From positions 56,497,738 to 56,561,737 of the forward strand of contig NC_083587.1 in assembly GCF_027579695.1 (NCBI RefSeq): a stretch of DNA of 64,000 nucleotides, read 5' to 3'. The stretch is from Neoarius graeffei (lineage: Eukaryota > Chordata > Actinopteri > Siluriformes > Ariidae). A program made the translations under genes and the position numbers. The notes under the pieces are model-generated. The model searched no databases. It was given only the letters and a program-made list of their open reading frames with translations, and was not told the origin of the DNA. This document shows positions 33,141 through 44,128 of the stretch, in pieces (the stretch's first letter is position 1; the number at the start of each line of letters is the position of its first letter).

Positions 33141-34830
33141 ACAAGCCTAATCACTGCCCCTGTGAGTATTTGTACTCGAGTAAACTGGTTCTGCCGTCAT
33201 TAATTTCAGAAATAAATTTCTCCTTATCAGTATTCTAACTTTTACACTTCAGCAAAGTGTCATTTCCACTCGCATGTTTTCTGATGTGCAAATGGAAAAT
33301 TAGCATAAAAACAAGGGAGATGGAAAGAACACTAATGAGAAAGATGAAGAAATCTCTCCAAGGGTCTTTTGGTGAAAAAAAAGTCTCTTTCTGATTTATT
33401 AAACTATCTGTCTCCACATGACGCCCGAGTTCTCGTTTTATGCAAGTGAAAGCATAAAAAGCACAAGGTGAGCTACATGTCAGAAGAAAAGCAGCATTAA
33501 CCACCAAATCCACTCAGGATTTGATTTCATTCCCAACTGCCATTCGACAAGCTCGCCCACAGTCCACTGCAAGATGACTAAAGACTTAATTCATAAAGCC
33601 ATGTGAGCATTTCCCTGTCACAGATTTGCATGCCTGTTAATTGAAGATTAAGCCAGAGGATTATTAGCACAGCCACTGAGCTGGAGACGATTATTTTGCA
33701 ATTGCTGTTGTTTACCCTGACAAGCAAATGCAAACCCAGCTACGACGTTATTCACTTATTCTCTTAAGTTATTAAATATCTCTCTCTCATGCCACTTCAT
33801 CTACTCTGGCAGCCATTTCAAGCCCAGAGGCGAGACAGCGGAAAAAAAAAGAATGACATATCAGATCCAGACAATGGTGTTTTGTTTTTTTTTTTTTTCC
33901 AGGTAAGTAAGTAGACTGTGGCCTTCTTCACGTGAGCACCAATTTGTTATTCCCTCAGCAGTGAGAGGACAGAAGATGTGAAGGGAGAAGATGAAAAGCG
34001 AAAAGAGGAATCTGCCGCCCGTTAAGTAGACCACATTTTCTTCATTTTCTTTTTCATTTTCTCACAGCCGTGACACATGCTGCATTTTTTTTTCTTTTTT
34101 TGAAACCAGACCCGAGTGCCGGCTAAAATGGAATCCAACACTTGAAGACCACTTTTGACAGAACAGCAATTCTAATTGGAATCACAATAATGAAGTTCAC
34201 ATTAATACTGTAGACAGATTTGCCTTCGCATACACAGCGTCGGAAAAATACACCCAGGCATGTTTTTTTTTTTAGCTTGTATTTTTTTGCGAGCCGTATT
34301 TATTCTGTAAATATTTTTGATCTGCTCTGCCTCCGTCACCTCAGGAGACATGGGTAGAGTGTAAAAGAGACAGATGTGCAGTGTTCACGGATCAAAGATC
34401 TTCCATATCTGTGGAAATGTCTCCAGCGTGCGTTTGTGATGAGACCCGTGATGGACAGGGCTGATCTTTTGTACGACACGTGATGCTTATCTCTGACAAG
34501 GGTGCATCTGTTTGGGTGGATATTTTCCTGTCATGTGTGTGTGGTGTGTGCTCTGGTAGCTTTTAAGTGCCTTTAGGCTACTGACAAATTATATCGCTTC
34601 ATTGCTTCTTCATGGAGGAGGTGAGAAAAAGGGGGCGTGTCTAACAGAAGGCAGATTTGAGGGGTGGGGAGGGGATTTGATGATTGACAGACATCAAGGT
34701 GTGCTGTTTCGTGTCCAAATGGCCACCTCTATCTCAACAATGCGGTTGTTCAGAAATACCAACAAACACTTTCTCCATGCCCTCTCTCGTTCCTTTTTCT
34801 TCCAGTTCTTGTAGCCCTCCTCCAGAAGGT
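33141..34830. other. intron, with a candidate conserved segment at ~33580-33740
   Basis: The segment near 33580-33740 is free of repeats. It carries an octamer-like ATTTGCAT (near 33624), 'gttaattgaagatta', 'tattattagc' and an inverted 'aaatgcaaac', a set typical of POU and homeodomain sites. The rest is AT-rich with poly(T) runs. Regulatory function is only inferred. Confidence 0.35.
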
Positions 34831-34831
34831 G

Positions 34832-34888
<57 letters not shown>

Positions 34889-34890
34889 TG
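34831..34890. repeat. (GT)n microsatellite
   Basis: About 26 near-perfect GT dinucleotides. Confidence 0.97.
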
Positions 34891-35444
34891 TGTATATATT
34901 AAAACTGCTGAGTGTGTCAGTTTGTAAGGTGCCTGCAGCAAACTAGAGCAAACTCAGAGATTCTGCAGTGGAAAAGCTCAACTAGCTCACCTTCCTGCCA
35001 CCACATACTGAGTCACAACAATTTAAAGGAAAAGAAAAACAAAACAACGCAGCCAAGCATGCAGCCAAAATCGCCTTTGGTTACGATCTCCTTTAGAACT
35101 AAAAATAGCTAGCTATTAGCTAAGTCATTAGCTAGTTCCTTTGTGCTACATAAACCCGTATAATGTCGAATCAGCAAAAACAAGACATATAGCACATCAG
35201 CTGGTCATGACTTTAAACGAATAAACATGTAATACAGAAACATGAATGATAAATAGATATAAGCAACTTTACTAACCTGATAATATGTTTAATGTATGGA
35301 ATAAAATACAGCAGGAAAATAGTCAATAACATTGTGGTGTGATGCATCGTTTCCGAATAACAGCATGACCTGAAGTGTTATTCCTCTGATATCACTGCAA
35401 ATAATTTGATGCAGTAATGACAATTATTATACATCAACGGCATA

Positions 35445-36300
35445 AAAACGTGTTCTATTCCCTTCTAGCAGGTTCCATTCATTTGATTCGATAGCATGCA
35501 ATATTGTTAGCATGTCGCTTCTCCTACGTGCATTACATCACTCTATCCAATGGAGAACAAGCGTTGAATATGGTTTACGATATTGCATGGTTGTCAAGAC
35601 AACATGACGTCACACGTCAGAGATGTAAAACTTCCACGCTAGCGAGCGACTGTGACAATTTGTAAATAAACATGGCCGCCAGGTTTGCTTCGTTAAATAC
35701 GGAAGATTTTGAGAGAATTTTGAAAGAGAAAGACGTGTTGAACACCCGAAAGGAATGTGTATGTCTCATCTCATTATCTCTAGCCACTTTATCCTTCTAC
35801 AGGGTTGCAGGCAAGCTGGAGCCTATCCCAGCTGACTACGGGCGAAAGGCGGGGTACACCCTGGACAAGTCGCCAGGTCATCACAGGGCTGACACATAGA
35901 CACAGACAATCATTCACACCTACGGTCAATTTAGAGTCACCAGTTAACCTAACCTGCATGTCTTTGGACTGTGGGGGAAACCAGAGCACCCGGAGGAAAC
36001 CCACACGGACACGGGGAGAACATGCAAACTCCGCACAGAAAGGCCCTCGCTGGCCACGGGGCTCGAACCCGGACCTTCTTGCTGTGAGGCGACAGCGCTA
36101 ACCACTACACCACCATGCCGCCCCGAATGTGTATGTATGTATAATAATAATAATAATAATAATATTGACTGGCTTTTTTTCATGGCCTATCAGATATATT
36201 CCACTCAGCGACTTGTCTTCGGCTCATTCAATATCATGCTAGCTGAATGGAATATATCTGATATACCACTCAATGCCAGCCAATATTATTTAAATAATAG
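35445..36300 (-). repeat. palindrome-bearing repeat, copy 2, with a SINE inside
   Basis: Reverse-oriented relative of 25386-25886. It shares 'gatagcatgcaatattgtta', 'ggtttacgatattgcatggt' and 'gtgacaatttgtaa', and closes with the palindrome around 'gaatggaatatatctgatat'. A SINE splits it at 35765-36124. Confidence 0.65.
35765..36124 (-). mobile_element. tRNA-derived SINE, full length
   Basis: Minus orientation, flanked by the perfect 12-bp duplication GAATGTGTATGT (35753-35764 and 36125-36136). Head GGGGCGGCATGG and tail GAGATAATGAGATGAGA as in the other copies. Confidence 0.93.
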
Positions 36301-37952
36301 TTATACTTTTTTATCCATTTATAGTTACATTTAATGTTGTTAAACATCTACAAAGCAAGTTAGTTCCTGCTATTGCTTACATTATAGCAGCTATAAACAG
36401 TCCTTCTCCTTCAACGTTCTCTTGAACAAGACAAAAAATCAGCTTTTTTATCCAAAAAACATAAATCACAGTCCCACAGTAGAAAACCTGCTGACAAAGT
36501 TACAAAGCACCAACACTGGAGACGCCTTCTAAAAATGCTAAATAACGTCTCGTCACACAAAACATGTTTTTCTTAGTCAGAATCCACGCTTTGTAATTCA
36601 TTCACATGGAACGCCTGTCTTTCAAGTACCTTGAAAGGTTACTATAGAAAAGATAGCGTATTAGAATAAGCGTATTACAGTAATATAAACCTGGGATTTT
36701 ATATCTTCTCAGGGTTCTCTAGAAAATCTGAAGTAGTCGGCGAAAAAAAAAAGTAGTTGGTGGATCTGGAATTTGTGGTGGTGCACCAAAAGGGGCTCTA
36801 ATGCTAGGGGGATCGGGGGCATGCCCCAACTCCAAGAAAATTTTGAAATTTACATGCCTTCTGGTGCATTCTCAGCTAATAAATGACGAACCATTTCCCT
36901 GTAAAATACTTGCAAAATATATATGAAATTTCCCTCTAGATGTGCTTGGCTTTCTCAGTTCCCCTCTGTAGTACGCTGCCTGGCTCTGTAACATAACTAC
37001 ATGGTGAGCTTATTTGGTGCATGTGTAATGTACCTGATGTGCTTCTAGTGTGGTATTGTGTTGTATAGTTTTAATTTCAGAATAAATATTTGCACACAAT
37101 CAGTTATTTGCACTTGCAATTTATAAGTATGAAGCCTTAGCTCAGGGACTGAACATCTCTATGGGAACTTGGCACTCCGGGTAGCTACTGGATATGAAAA
37201 TAATTCTTATATATGAAAATATTAATTATGATTTATATGTACAAACCTGCAGAAAACATAGATTTTGGATTTATTTGGCCCACGGAAGGTTTTAGTTTCC
37301 TCTTCGGTGGCATTTAGCGAAAACCAAGTGAAATCATCTGCAATAACCACTGACTGTGTCTTTACTGTCTGCTTCGGCGTGGTCACATGGTCTGGCTCAG
37401 CCAATCAGAGCACATGAATTGATCAACAAATACGGCATCGCTTCTGGTCATGCTTGACCCGAATCAAAGACAATTTTGTGGTGAAATAATTGGATTTGCA
37501 GCAAATTATGGGCAGTGGAGACAATATAAATCATTTGAACATTGAAAGGCAAGTTTTTATATTTTTCTGGAATCGAGTAGCTGGTGCAGATCGTCTGTGT
37601 AGGCAGAGAAAACCACTGGTCGCTGGCACTTGTGGACATCTCTGTATTCTAGCTTGTACTGTATGTCGAACTGGAACTATTGTCCGAGTTGCTGGTCTAG
37701 AAAGTCAATCAACACATTCTGACCAATCAGATTGTAGAATTCAGGATCACTGTGGTATCAGTTTAGTTATAAAATGTTCCATCCAGTCACTGGTGCTATA
37801 ACAGTGCAGCTAAATGTGGCTATACAAATTTTATCGGGATATACAATTGTAGCGTTTTTTACCATACATTTTCTGTAACTGTTGAAGTACGACGTGTCAC
37901 TGAATATAAATGGGCAAGTTAGATTAAAGCTGGAGTACCGTACACTGCTACT
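36301..37952. other. unassigned giant-intron sequence
   Basis: No gene recognised. AT-rich, with 'ctgaagtagtcggcg...gtggtgcacc' near 36730-36790 that may belong to a decayed dispersed repeat. Confidence 0.4.
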
Positions 37953-37994
37953 GTAAATACCAGAGGTGGACAGTAACAAAGTACATTTACTTGA

Positions 37995-38085
37995 TGTGGC
38001 AGCAGGGGCGAGGCCAAGCAGCAGTCTGTGAATGGAGGGTGGGGTCGAGGAAGGTAAGTGGCTAAGTCATTTCACCTGCTGTCAA

Positions 38086-38144
<59 letters not shown>

Positions 38145-38375
38145 CTGTTTGTTACAGGGACGGAGCATAAAAGGAGAAAGAGAGCAGAGGAAGGGAGCTC
38201 TCTCCCCAACCACAATGCATGTGAGTGAGTGAATGAGTAAGTGAGTGAGTGAGTGAGTGAGTGAGTGAACGAATGATAAATAAAAAGAAAGCTGAAAAGC
38301 TCAATAAAGTTTTGGATAAACATCAACTCTTGCCTACAGTGCTTCTGTGCTCCACCCACATCAGAAAGTGTTACA
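37995..38375 (+). repeat. 5' LTR
   Basis: 381 bp from TGTGGCAGCAGG to GTGTTACA. It contains a long (GT)n tract (about 38088-38142), a TATA-like 'gcataaaagg' near 38166, a (GTGA)n stretch near 38220-38268 and 'aataaag' polyadenylation-type signals. Confidence 0.93.
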
Positions 38376-38376
38376 G

Positions 38377-38394
38377 TGGTGCCGAAACCCGGGA
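38377..38394 (+). promoter_or_regulatory. primer binding site, tRNA-Phe type
   Basis: TGGTGCCGAAACCCGGGA begins two bases past the 5' LTR. It is complementary, base for base, to the 3' end I know for vertebrate tRNA-Phe including CCA, so reverse transcription was probably primed by tRNA-Phe. Confidence 0.8.
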
Positions 38395-38414
38395 GCACAG
38401 AAGAGAACCACGCC

Positions 38415-39281
38415 ATGGAGTCCCCGCCATTCAAAGAGCTCATCCTTGCCCTCGCTACCGCCCAGCGGAACCAGCATCAAGCGCTGATCACCCTCCGAAA
38501 GGAGCAGGAGCAACGCTTCGAAGCCTTGATGCTGGCCCAGCAGGAAGATCGCCAGGCGTTTCGGCACTGGCTCGCGTCAGCAGGAGCATCAACCACCGCT
38601 GCCACCACCCTCACAAAGATGGGACCACAGGACGATCCGGAAGCGTTCCTTGCTCTTTTTGAGCAAGCAGCCGAGGTGTGGGGGTGGCCACAGGAGCAGC
38701 GCGCGGCGCGCCTTCTCCTGCTCCTGACTGGCGAGGCGCGGCTCGCAGCACAGCAGCTCCCTGCTGACAGCCGGCTGGTCTACGCTGACCTGACAAAAGC
38801 CATCCTGCAGCGTCTCGGCCGCTCCCTGGAGCAACATCGCCAGTGCTTCCGGACGCTGGCATTGGAGGAAGTCAGCCGGCCGTTTGCATTCGGCCAGCAA
38901 CTCCAGGACGCCTGCCGGTGGTGGCTGAGGGCGGAAAACAGCGACGCCGATGAGATCATCGATCTGGTGGCACTGGAGCAGTTTGTCTTTCGACTTCCGG
39001 AAGGAACAGCGGAATGGGTCCAGTGTCATCACCCGGCGTCGCTGGAGCGAGCCATCGAGCTGGCGGAGGACCATCTGGAGGCGGCTCCGACGGCAGGCAG
39101 ACGAGGTGTCTCCCCTCGCTTCTCTTCTCTCTCTCCCTTTTCTCCTCCGTCTCTCGTCCCCCTCCCCACCCCGTTCCCCTGCCACGGAGGCGGCGGCTGG
39201 CCCCTCCCCAGCCGGCCCGTCGCACCCGTGGTGTCCTCCCCTCTCCCTCTCCTGTGTCTGTGTTGTCTCCCCCTCAGGTGA
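38415..39281 (+). pseudogene. gag with SCAN-like domain
   Basis: The ATG at 38415 has a strong context (cgccATGg). The 288-codon frame has a Gln/Glu-rich coiled-coil-like N-terminus (to about residue 55). It then has a capsid region with LFEQAAEVWGWPQ, YADLTKAILQRLG and DLVALEQFVFRLPE, ending EWVQ.HHP. The last block resembles the vertebrate SCAN domain, which is thought to descend from Gmr1-type gag. The frame ends in Pro/Ser-rich sequence. A zinc-knuckle-like CW....GE..HL follows in another frame near 39320-39350, with its second Cys replaced. Confidence 0.85.
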
Positions 39282-39439
39282 GTGACACCCATAACACCAG
39301 TGCAGAGGGAAAGCCTGGGCCGGTGTGCTGGCGCAGCGGGGAATCGGAGCATCTCTGAGGCCAGAGCTCCGCAAGGGAGGTGGGTGCTGTAATCCGGATC
39401 CCCGACGCGCCAGAAACCGCCCCCGATCGGGCCGGAACG

Positions 39440-40010
39440 TATCGCATACCAAGGGGCTACATATCATGCTTTGGTGGATTCTGGTTGCAATCAGACCTTA
39501 ATTCACCAATGCCTGGTGCAAGGTGAGGCATTGGGGGAAGCACAAGCGGTGAAAGTATTGTGTGTGCACGGGAATGTTCACCATTACCCTCTAGTGTCTG
39601 TCCAAATTCTATTCCGGGACCAAATGCATAGAATAAAGGCGGCGGTTAGTCCCCGTCTCACCCACTCGTTGATTTTGGGTACTGATTGGCTGGGATTTAA
39701 AAACCTAATGGAATATTTAACACACAGTGTGTCCTGCACTAGTAGGTCGTGGGCTGGTCCTGGTGTGGCATTGACTGGAGAAGCTGTCGCAGAGCTGTCT
39801 ACATCAACACCGCGACAGAGTGAGGAGCAGCCCGCTCTTCCTCCCTCTCTCGGGGATTCCCTCGGGGATTTCCCGTTAGAGCAGTCGCGAGTTGAGACTC
39901 TGCGGCATGCGTTTGACCAAATGAGAGTAATCGATGGTCAAACTCTTCAGCCAAGCGCAGCACGACCTTCCCCTATTTTGCCATTATTAAAGATAAATTG
40001 TACCGAGTGA
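39440..40010 (+). pseudogene. pol, aspartic protease region
   Basis: The frame contains the retroviral-type protease motif LVDSGCNQTLI near 39471 and the LILGTDWL flap-side motif near 39670. It then runs into a linker of lower similarity. It ends in a frameshift relative to the integrase frame, near 39995. Confidence 0.85.
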
Positions 40011-41341
40011 CGCAGGACACTCACACCAAGGAACAAATAACCCAGTTGTTAATTCCAAAGAGCCGTAGGGAACTCATGTTCCATGCGGCTCACTTTAATC
40101 CCATGGCTGGACACTTGGGGCAAGATAAAACACTAGCCCGAATAATGGCCCGATTCTATTGGCCAGGGATTCGCGGGGATGTCCATTGGTGGTGTGCGGT
40201 ATGCCATGAATGGCAATTAGTAAATCCCGCGGCCACTCCAAAAGCGCCTTTGCGCCCTCTTCCTCTAATCGAGACCCCATTTGAGCGAATTGGGATGGAT
40301 CTCGTCGGGCCATTAGATCAGTCAGCACAGGGATATCACTTTATTTTAGTTCTAGTGGACTATGCAACGCGATATCCGGAAGCAGTGCCTCTCCGCAATA
40401 TCTCAGCACACAGTATTGCGGAAGAGCTCTTCCGCTTTATCTCCCGGGTCGGGATTCCGAAAGAAATCCTGATGGACCAAGGCACTTCATTTATGTCACG
40501 CACACTGCGCGAGCTGTATGGGTTACTGGGGATCAAGTCTATCCACACCAGTGTTTATCACCCACAAACGGATGGCTTAGTAGAGCAATTTAACCAGACA
40601 CTCAAAAACATAATCCGTAAATTCATAAGTGAAGATGCGCGTAATTGGGATGAGTGGCTCGAGCCCCTGTTGTTCGCAGTATGAGAGGTCCCGCAAGCCT
40701 CCACGGGGTTTTCTCCCTTCGAATTATTATATGGGCGTAAACCGTGTGGCATTCTGGACGTGCTATGGGAAAACTGGGAGGCGGGACCTTCACCGAGTAA
40801 AAATGAAATCCAGTACGTTCTTGACCTGTGCGCAAAACTCCACACCCTCATGCACCTAACCCAGGAGAATTTACGGCAGGCACAAGAATGTCAAAGCCAG
40901 CTGTATGACAGGGGCACGCACCTTAGAGAGTTCACACCAGGAGATAAAGTGCTCGTATTATTGCCCACGTCGAGTTCTAAATTGGTCACCAAGTGGCAAG
41001 GGCCCTTTGAGGTCACACGGCGAGTCGGGGATGTCGACTATGAGGTGACGTGAACAGATAGGGGTGGGGCACTGCAAATCTACCACCTCAACCTTTTAAA
41101 ATGCTGGAATGAGGGGGTCCTCGTGGCGTTGGCATCGGTAGTCCCAGAGAAGGCAGAGCTGGGGCCAGAGGTAAAAAAGATAACATCTCAGACCACTCCG
41201 GTTCCTTGTGGAGGCCACCTCTCACCAGCACAACTCACGGAGATAGCAAAGTTGCAGAAGGAATTTTCCAATGTGTTCTTGCCCCTTCCTGGTCATACCC
41301 ACCTCATAGAACACCACATCGAAATGACCCCGGGGTGGTAG
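39998..41341 (+). pseudogene. pol, integrase region placed before RT
   Basis: A zinc-binding HHCC module (HFNPMAGHLG...CAVC) starts near 40090. The catalytic core has all three acidic residues: MDLVGPL, LMDQGTSF and VEQFNQTLK. A GPY/F-type module, KWQGPFEV, lies near 40996. In-frame TGA codons at 40682 and 41051 interrupt it, and a frameshift near 41330 separates it from RT. Integrase upstream of RT is the key structural oddity. Confidence 0.9.
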
Positions 41342-42600
41342 TGCGTAGCCGCCCTTACCGCTTGCCCGAACACAAGAAAAAGGTGGTTTGGGATGAACTC
41401 AAGGCCATGCTCGAAATGGGCATAATCGAGGAGTCCCACAGTGACTGGAGCAGCCCAGTGGTCCTGGTTCCCAAGACTGATGGGTCGGTCCGGTTCTGTG
41501 TGGACTATAGAAAGGTCAACGCGGTGTGTAAATTTAACGCATACCCAATGCCTCACATTGATGAGTTGCTTGATCGATTAGGTGCTGCTCGCTTTTATTC
41601 GACACTGGATCTAACAAAGAGATATTGGCAGATCCCCTTGACTCCTCTATCCTGAGAAAAAACGGACTTTCCCACACCGTTTGGATTACACCAATTTGTC
41701 ACGCTCCCTTTTGGGTTGTTTGGGGCACCCGCTTCGTTCCAGCGGCTTATGGACAGGGTGCTCCGCCCTCATGCTACCTACGCAGCCGCCTATCTAGATG
41801 ACATTGTAATCTACAGTAATGATTGGCCGCGGCACTTGGAACACCTGAGGGCTGTCCTAAAGTTGCTGAGGTGAGCGGGCCTTACAGCTAACCCAAAAAA
41901 GTGTGCGATTGGGTGGGTGGAAGTACGGTATCTGGGGTTCCACTTGGGCCATGGGCAGGTGTGTCCCCAAATTAACAAGACCGCAGCAATTGCGGCCTGC
42001 CCGAGGCCCAAGACCAAAAAGTTAGTGAGATGGTTCTTGGGGCTGGCTATTATCGTAGGTTTCTACCCAGTTATTCGGACGTCACCAGCCCGCTAACCGA
42101 TCTCACTAAAAAGGGGGCTCCAGATCCGGTCCAGTGGATGGAACAGTGCCAACAGGCCTTCTCGGAGGTAAAAGCTACACTGTGTGGGGGGCCACTTTTA
42201 CACTCCCCTGACTTCTCTCTCCTGTTTATTTTGCAGACTGATGCATTGGACAGAGGGCTGGGGGCCGTTTTGTCTCAGGAGGTGGAGGGTGAGGAACACC
42301 CCGTGCTGTACATCAGCCGGAAACTCTCGATGCGTGAAAGCAGGTACAGCACAATCGAGAAGGAGTGTCTTGCCATCAAGTGGGCAGTCCTCGCCCTCCG
42401 ATACTACCTGCTGGGGCGCCCTTTCACTCTCTGTTCGGACCACACGCCCCTCCAGTGGCTCCACCGCATGAAGGATGCCAATGCGCAGATCACCCGTTGG
42501 TATCTCGCCCTCCAGCCATTTAAGTTCGAGGTGATCCACAGGCCGGGGGCGCAGATGGTGGTGGCGGACTTCCTGTCCCGTCGGGGGGGGAGTCAGCTTC
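41290..42600 (+). pseudogene. pol, reverse transcriptase and RNase H region
   Basis: RT motifs in order: MGIIEESHSDWSSPVVLVPK, RFCVDYRKVN, LDLTKRYWQIPL, then FGLFGAPASFQRLMD and the catalytic AYLDDIVIYS near 41790. RNase H follows with TDALDRGLGAVL, STIEKECLA, SDHTPLQWL and ADFLSR. In-frame TGA at 41653 and 41872, plus a small deletion near 42045 that shifts the frame, inactivate it. The RNase H part is uninterrupted. Confidence 0.9.
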
Positions 42601-42641
42601 AGGCCGGACGGCTCCCCGGCCTGAGTCGGGCGGTGGGGGTA

Positions 42642-42976
42642 TGTGGCAGCAGGAGCGTGGCCAAGCAGCAGTCTGTGAATGGAGGGCGGGGTCGGGGAAG
42701 GTTAGTGGCTAAATCATTCCACCTGCTGTCAATTAGTGTGTGTGTGTGTGTGTGTGTGTGTCACTGTTTGTTACAGGGACGGAGCATAAAAGGAGAGAGA
42801 GCAGAGGAAGGGAGCTCTCTCCCCAACCACAATGCATGTGAGTGAGTGAGTGAGTGAGTGAGTGAGTGAATGAACGATAAATAAAAAGGAAGCTGAAAAG
42901 CTCAATAAAGTTTTGGATAAACATCAACTCTCGCCTGCCGTGCTTCTGTGCTCCACCCACATCAGGAAGTGTTACA
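42642..42976 (+). repeat. 3' LTR
   Basis: 335 bp, same ends as the 5' LTR, preceded by a G-rich polypurine-like tract (GGGCGGTGGGGGTA). It is shorter mainly because the (GT)n tract is about half as long, and it has scattered substitutions against the 5' LTR. Confidence 0.93.
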
Positions 42977-43353
42977 CTTGAGTACTGAACTTAAGTACAC
43001 TTTTTGAGTATCTGTACTTTACTTGAGTATTACATTTTTTGGAAACTTATGACTTTAACTTCACTACATTTGAAAGACAAATATCGTACTTTTCACTCCA
43101 ATACATTTCTATCAAGGTCCTCGTTACTTGTTACTATGAAGCAGCTTTGAAAGGGGATGTTTTTTGTTTTCTTTTCTAAAACGTGATGTTTTTTTCGCAG
43201 GTGACACTGAGACAGCCGATCAGTAATCACTAGGGTCACGTCACATCCATAGACTGTATAAAATCAAGTTAAATTTCTCAGCAGTATTATTTGAACACAA
43301 TCAGTTGATGGCAGAACAGAAGGAGGTGGTTTTTCTGGAGAATGCACGCACCC

Positions 43354-43482
43354 ATGGCCCATGAACCCATGTTTCAGTTTTCTGAAAGGATTAAAAATTC
43401 ATATTGCTTTAAATGTTTGCCGAAAACGAATCACATCACGGCCTACAAAAACTCACCGTCCAACCTGCGGAAGCATATTGAG
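43354..43482 (+). pseudogene. BED zinc-finger exon remnant in a hAT element
   Basis: A 43-codon frame from ATG, with YCFKCLP (CxxC) and SPSNLRKHIE (the first zinc-ligand His region), ends exactly at a GAG|GTATAT splice-donor-like site. BED fingers are the DNA-binding domain of hAT transposases. The rest of the transposase is absent. Confidence 0.65.
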
Positions 43483-44128
43483 GTATATAAACGTTTTATT
43501 CCAAGAGAAAGCTTGCAATGAAGTTGTCTGTGTTTTTAGAGCTAGCGATAACATTGCAATAGCTACTGTATGCAGTCTGGTTAGTCAAATGACTCTCTAT
43601 GCCAAGTTGCCATCGCCTTGTCCACGACTAACGTTAACACATAGCTAGTTAACTTGGACACCGCTAGTTAGCATGTACAAATAAAGTTACACTAACATGC
43701 ATAATGTTAACTTATCTGAAGTCCTTTCAGAAATATGTTTTAGCATAATCTTGCCAAATAAACAGAATGTAGAAATCTTTCTTTTCTAGTAACGCTAGAT
43801 ACCCAATTTGATTTTGAGTTTGAAAAGAGTTTGCTAGCCTGTCAGGTGGAGCTTCAGCTCTCCAGGTTCTACAAGCTCATCAGTAAATCCAGTCAATTGC
43901 TTCAGAGGTATGCGGTATTGTAAGCATTGTCGCAATAATACAACAATGCGTTGACAGAAAATGTATTTTAGTACTTAAGTATTTTAAAAGCAAGTACTTC
44001 AGTACTTTAACTTAAGTAAAAATTTGACTGGACAACTTTCACTTGTATTGGAGTAACATTTAAGTAGTAGGATCTGTACTTTGACTTAAATAATAAACTT
44101 GGGTACTTTGTTCACCTCTGGTAAATAC

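Larger units (their letters stand above)
37995..42976 (+). mobile_element. Gmr1-like Ty3/Gypsy LTR retrotransposon, full length
   Basis: Two LTRs with TG...CA ends enclose gag and pol. The 5-bp duplication CTTGA (37990-37994 and 42977-42981) marks the insertion. Domain order is gag, protease, integrase, reverse transcriptase, RNase H. Integrase before RT is unlike ordinary Gypsy elements and is the mark of the Gmr1 lineage known from fish and other deuterostomes. Reading frames are broken by several stops and shifts, so this copy is dead. No envelope gene is present. Confidence 0.92.
37961..44120. mobile_element. hAT-like element carrying a Gypsy provirus
   Basis: The 8-bp duplication GTAAATAC (37953-37960 and 44121-44128) flanks inverted ends CAGAGGTGGACAGTAAC and complement-matching 'tactttgttcacctctg'. 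The element body is rich in 'aagtacttaagta' words. It is cut after 33 bp by the LTR element at 37995-42976 and continues to 44120. A BED-finger exon remnant survives at 43354. Confidence 0.85.

Noticed and set aside
38589..39467. 292-codon minus-strand frame opposite gag
   Set aside because: GC-rich antisense shadow of the gag frame, with no domain of its own.
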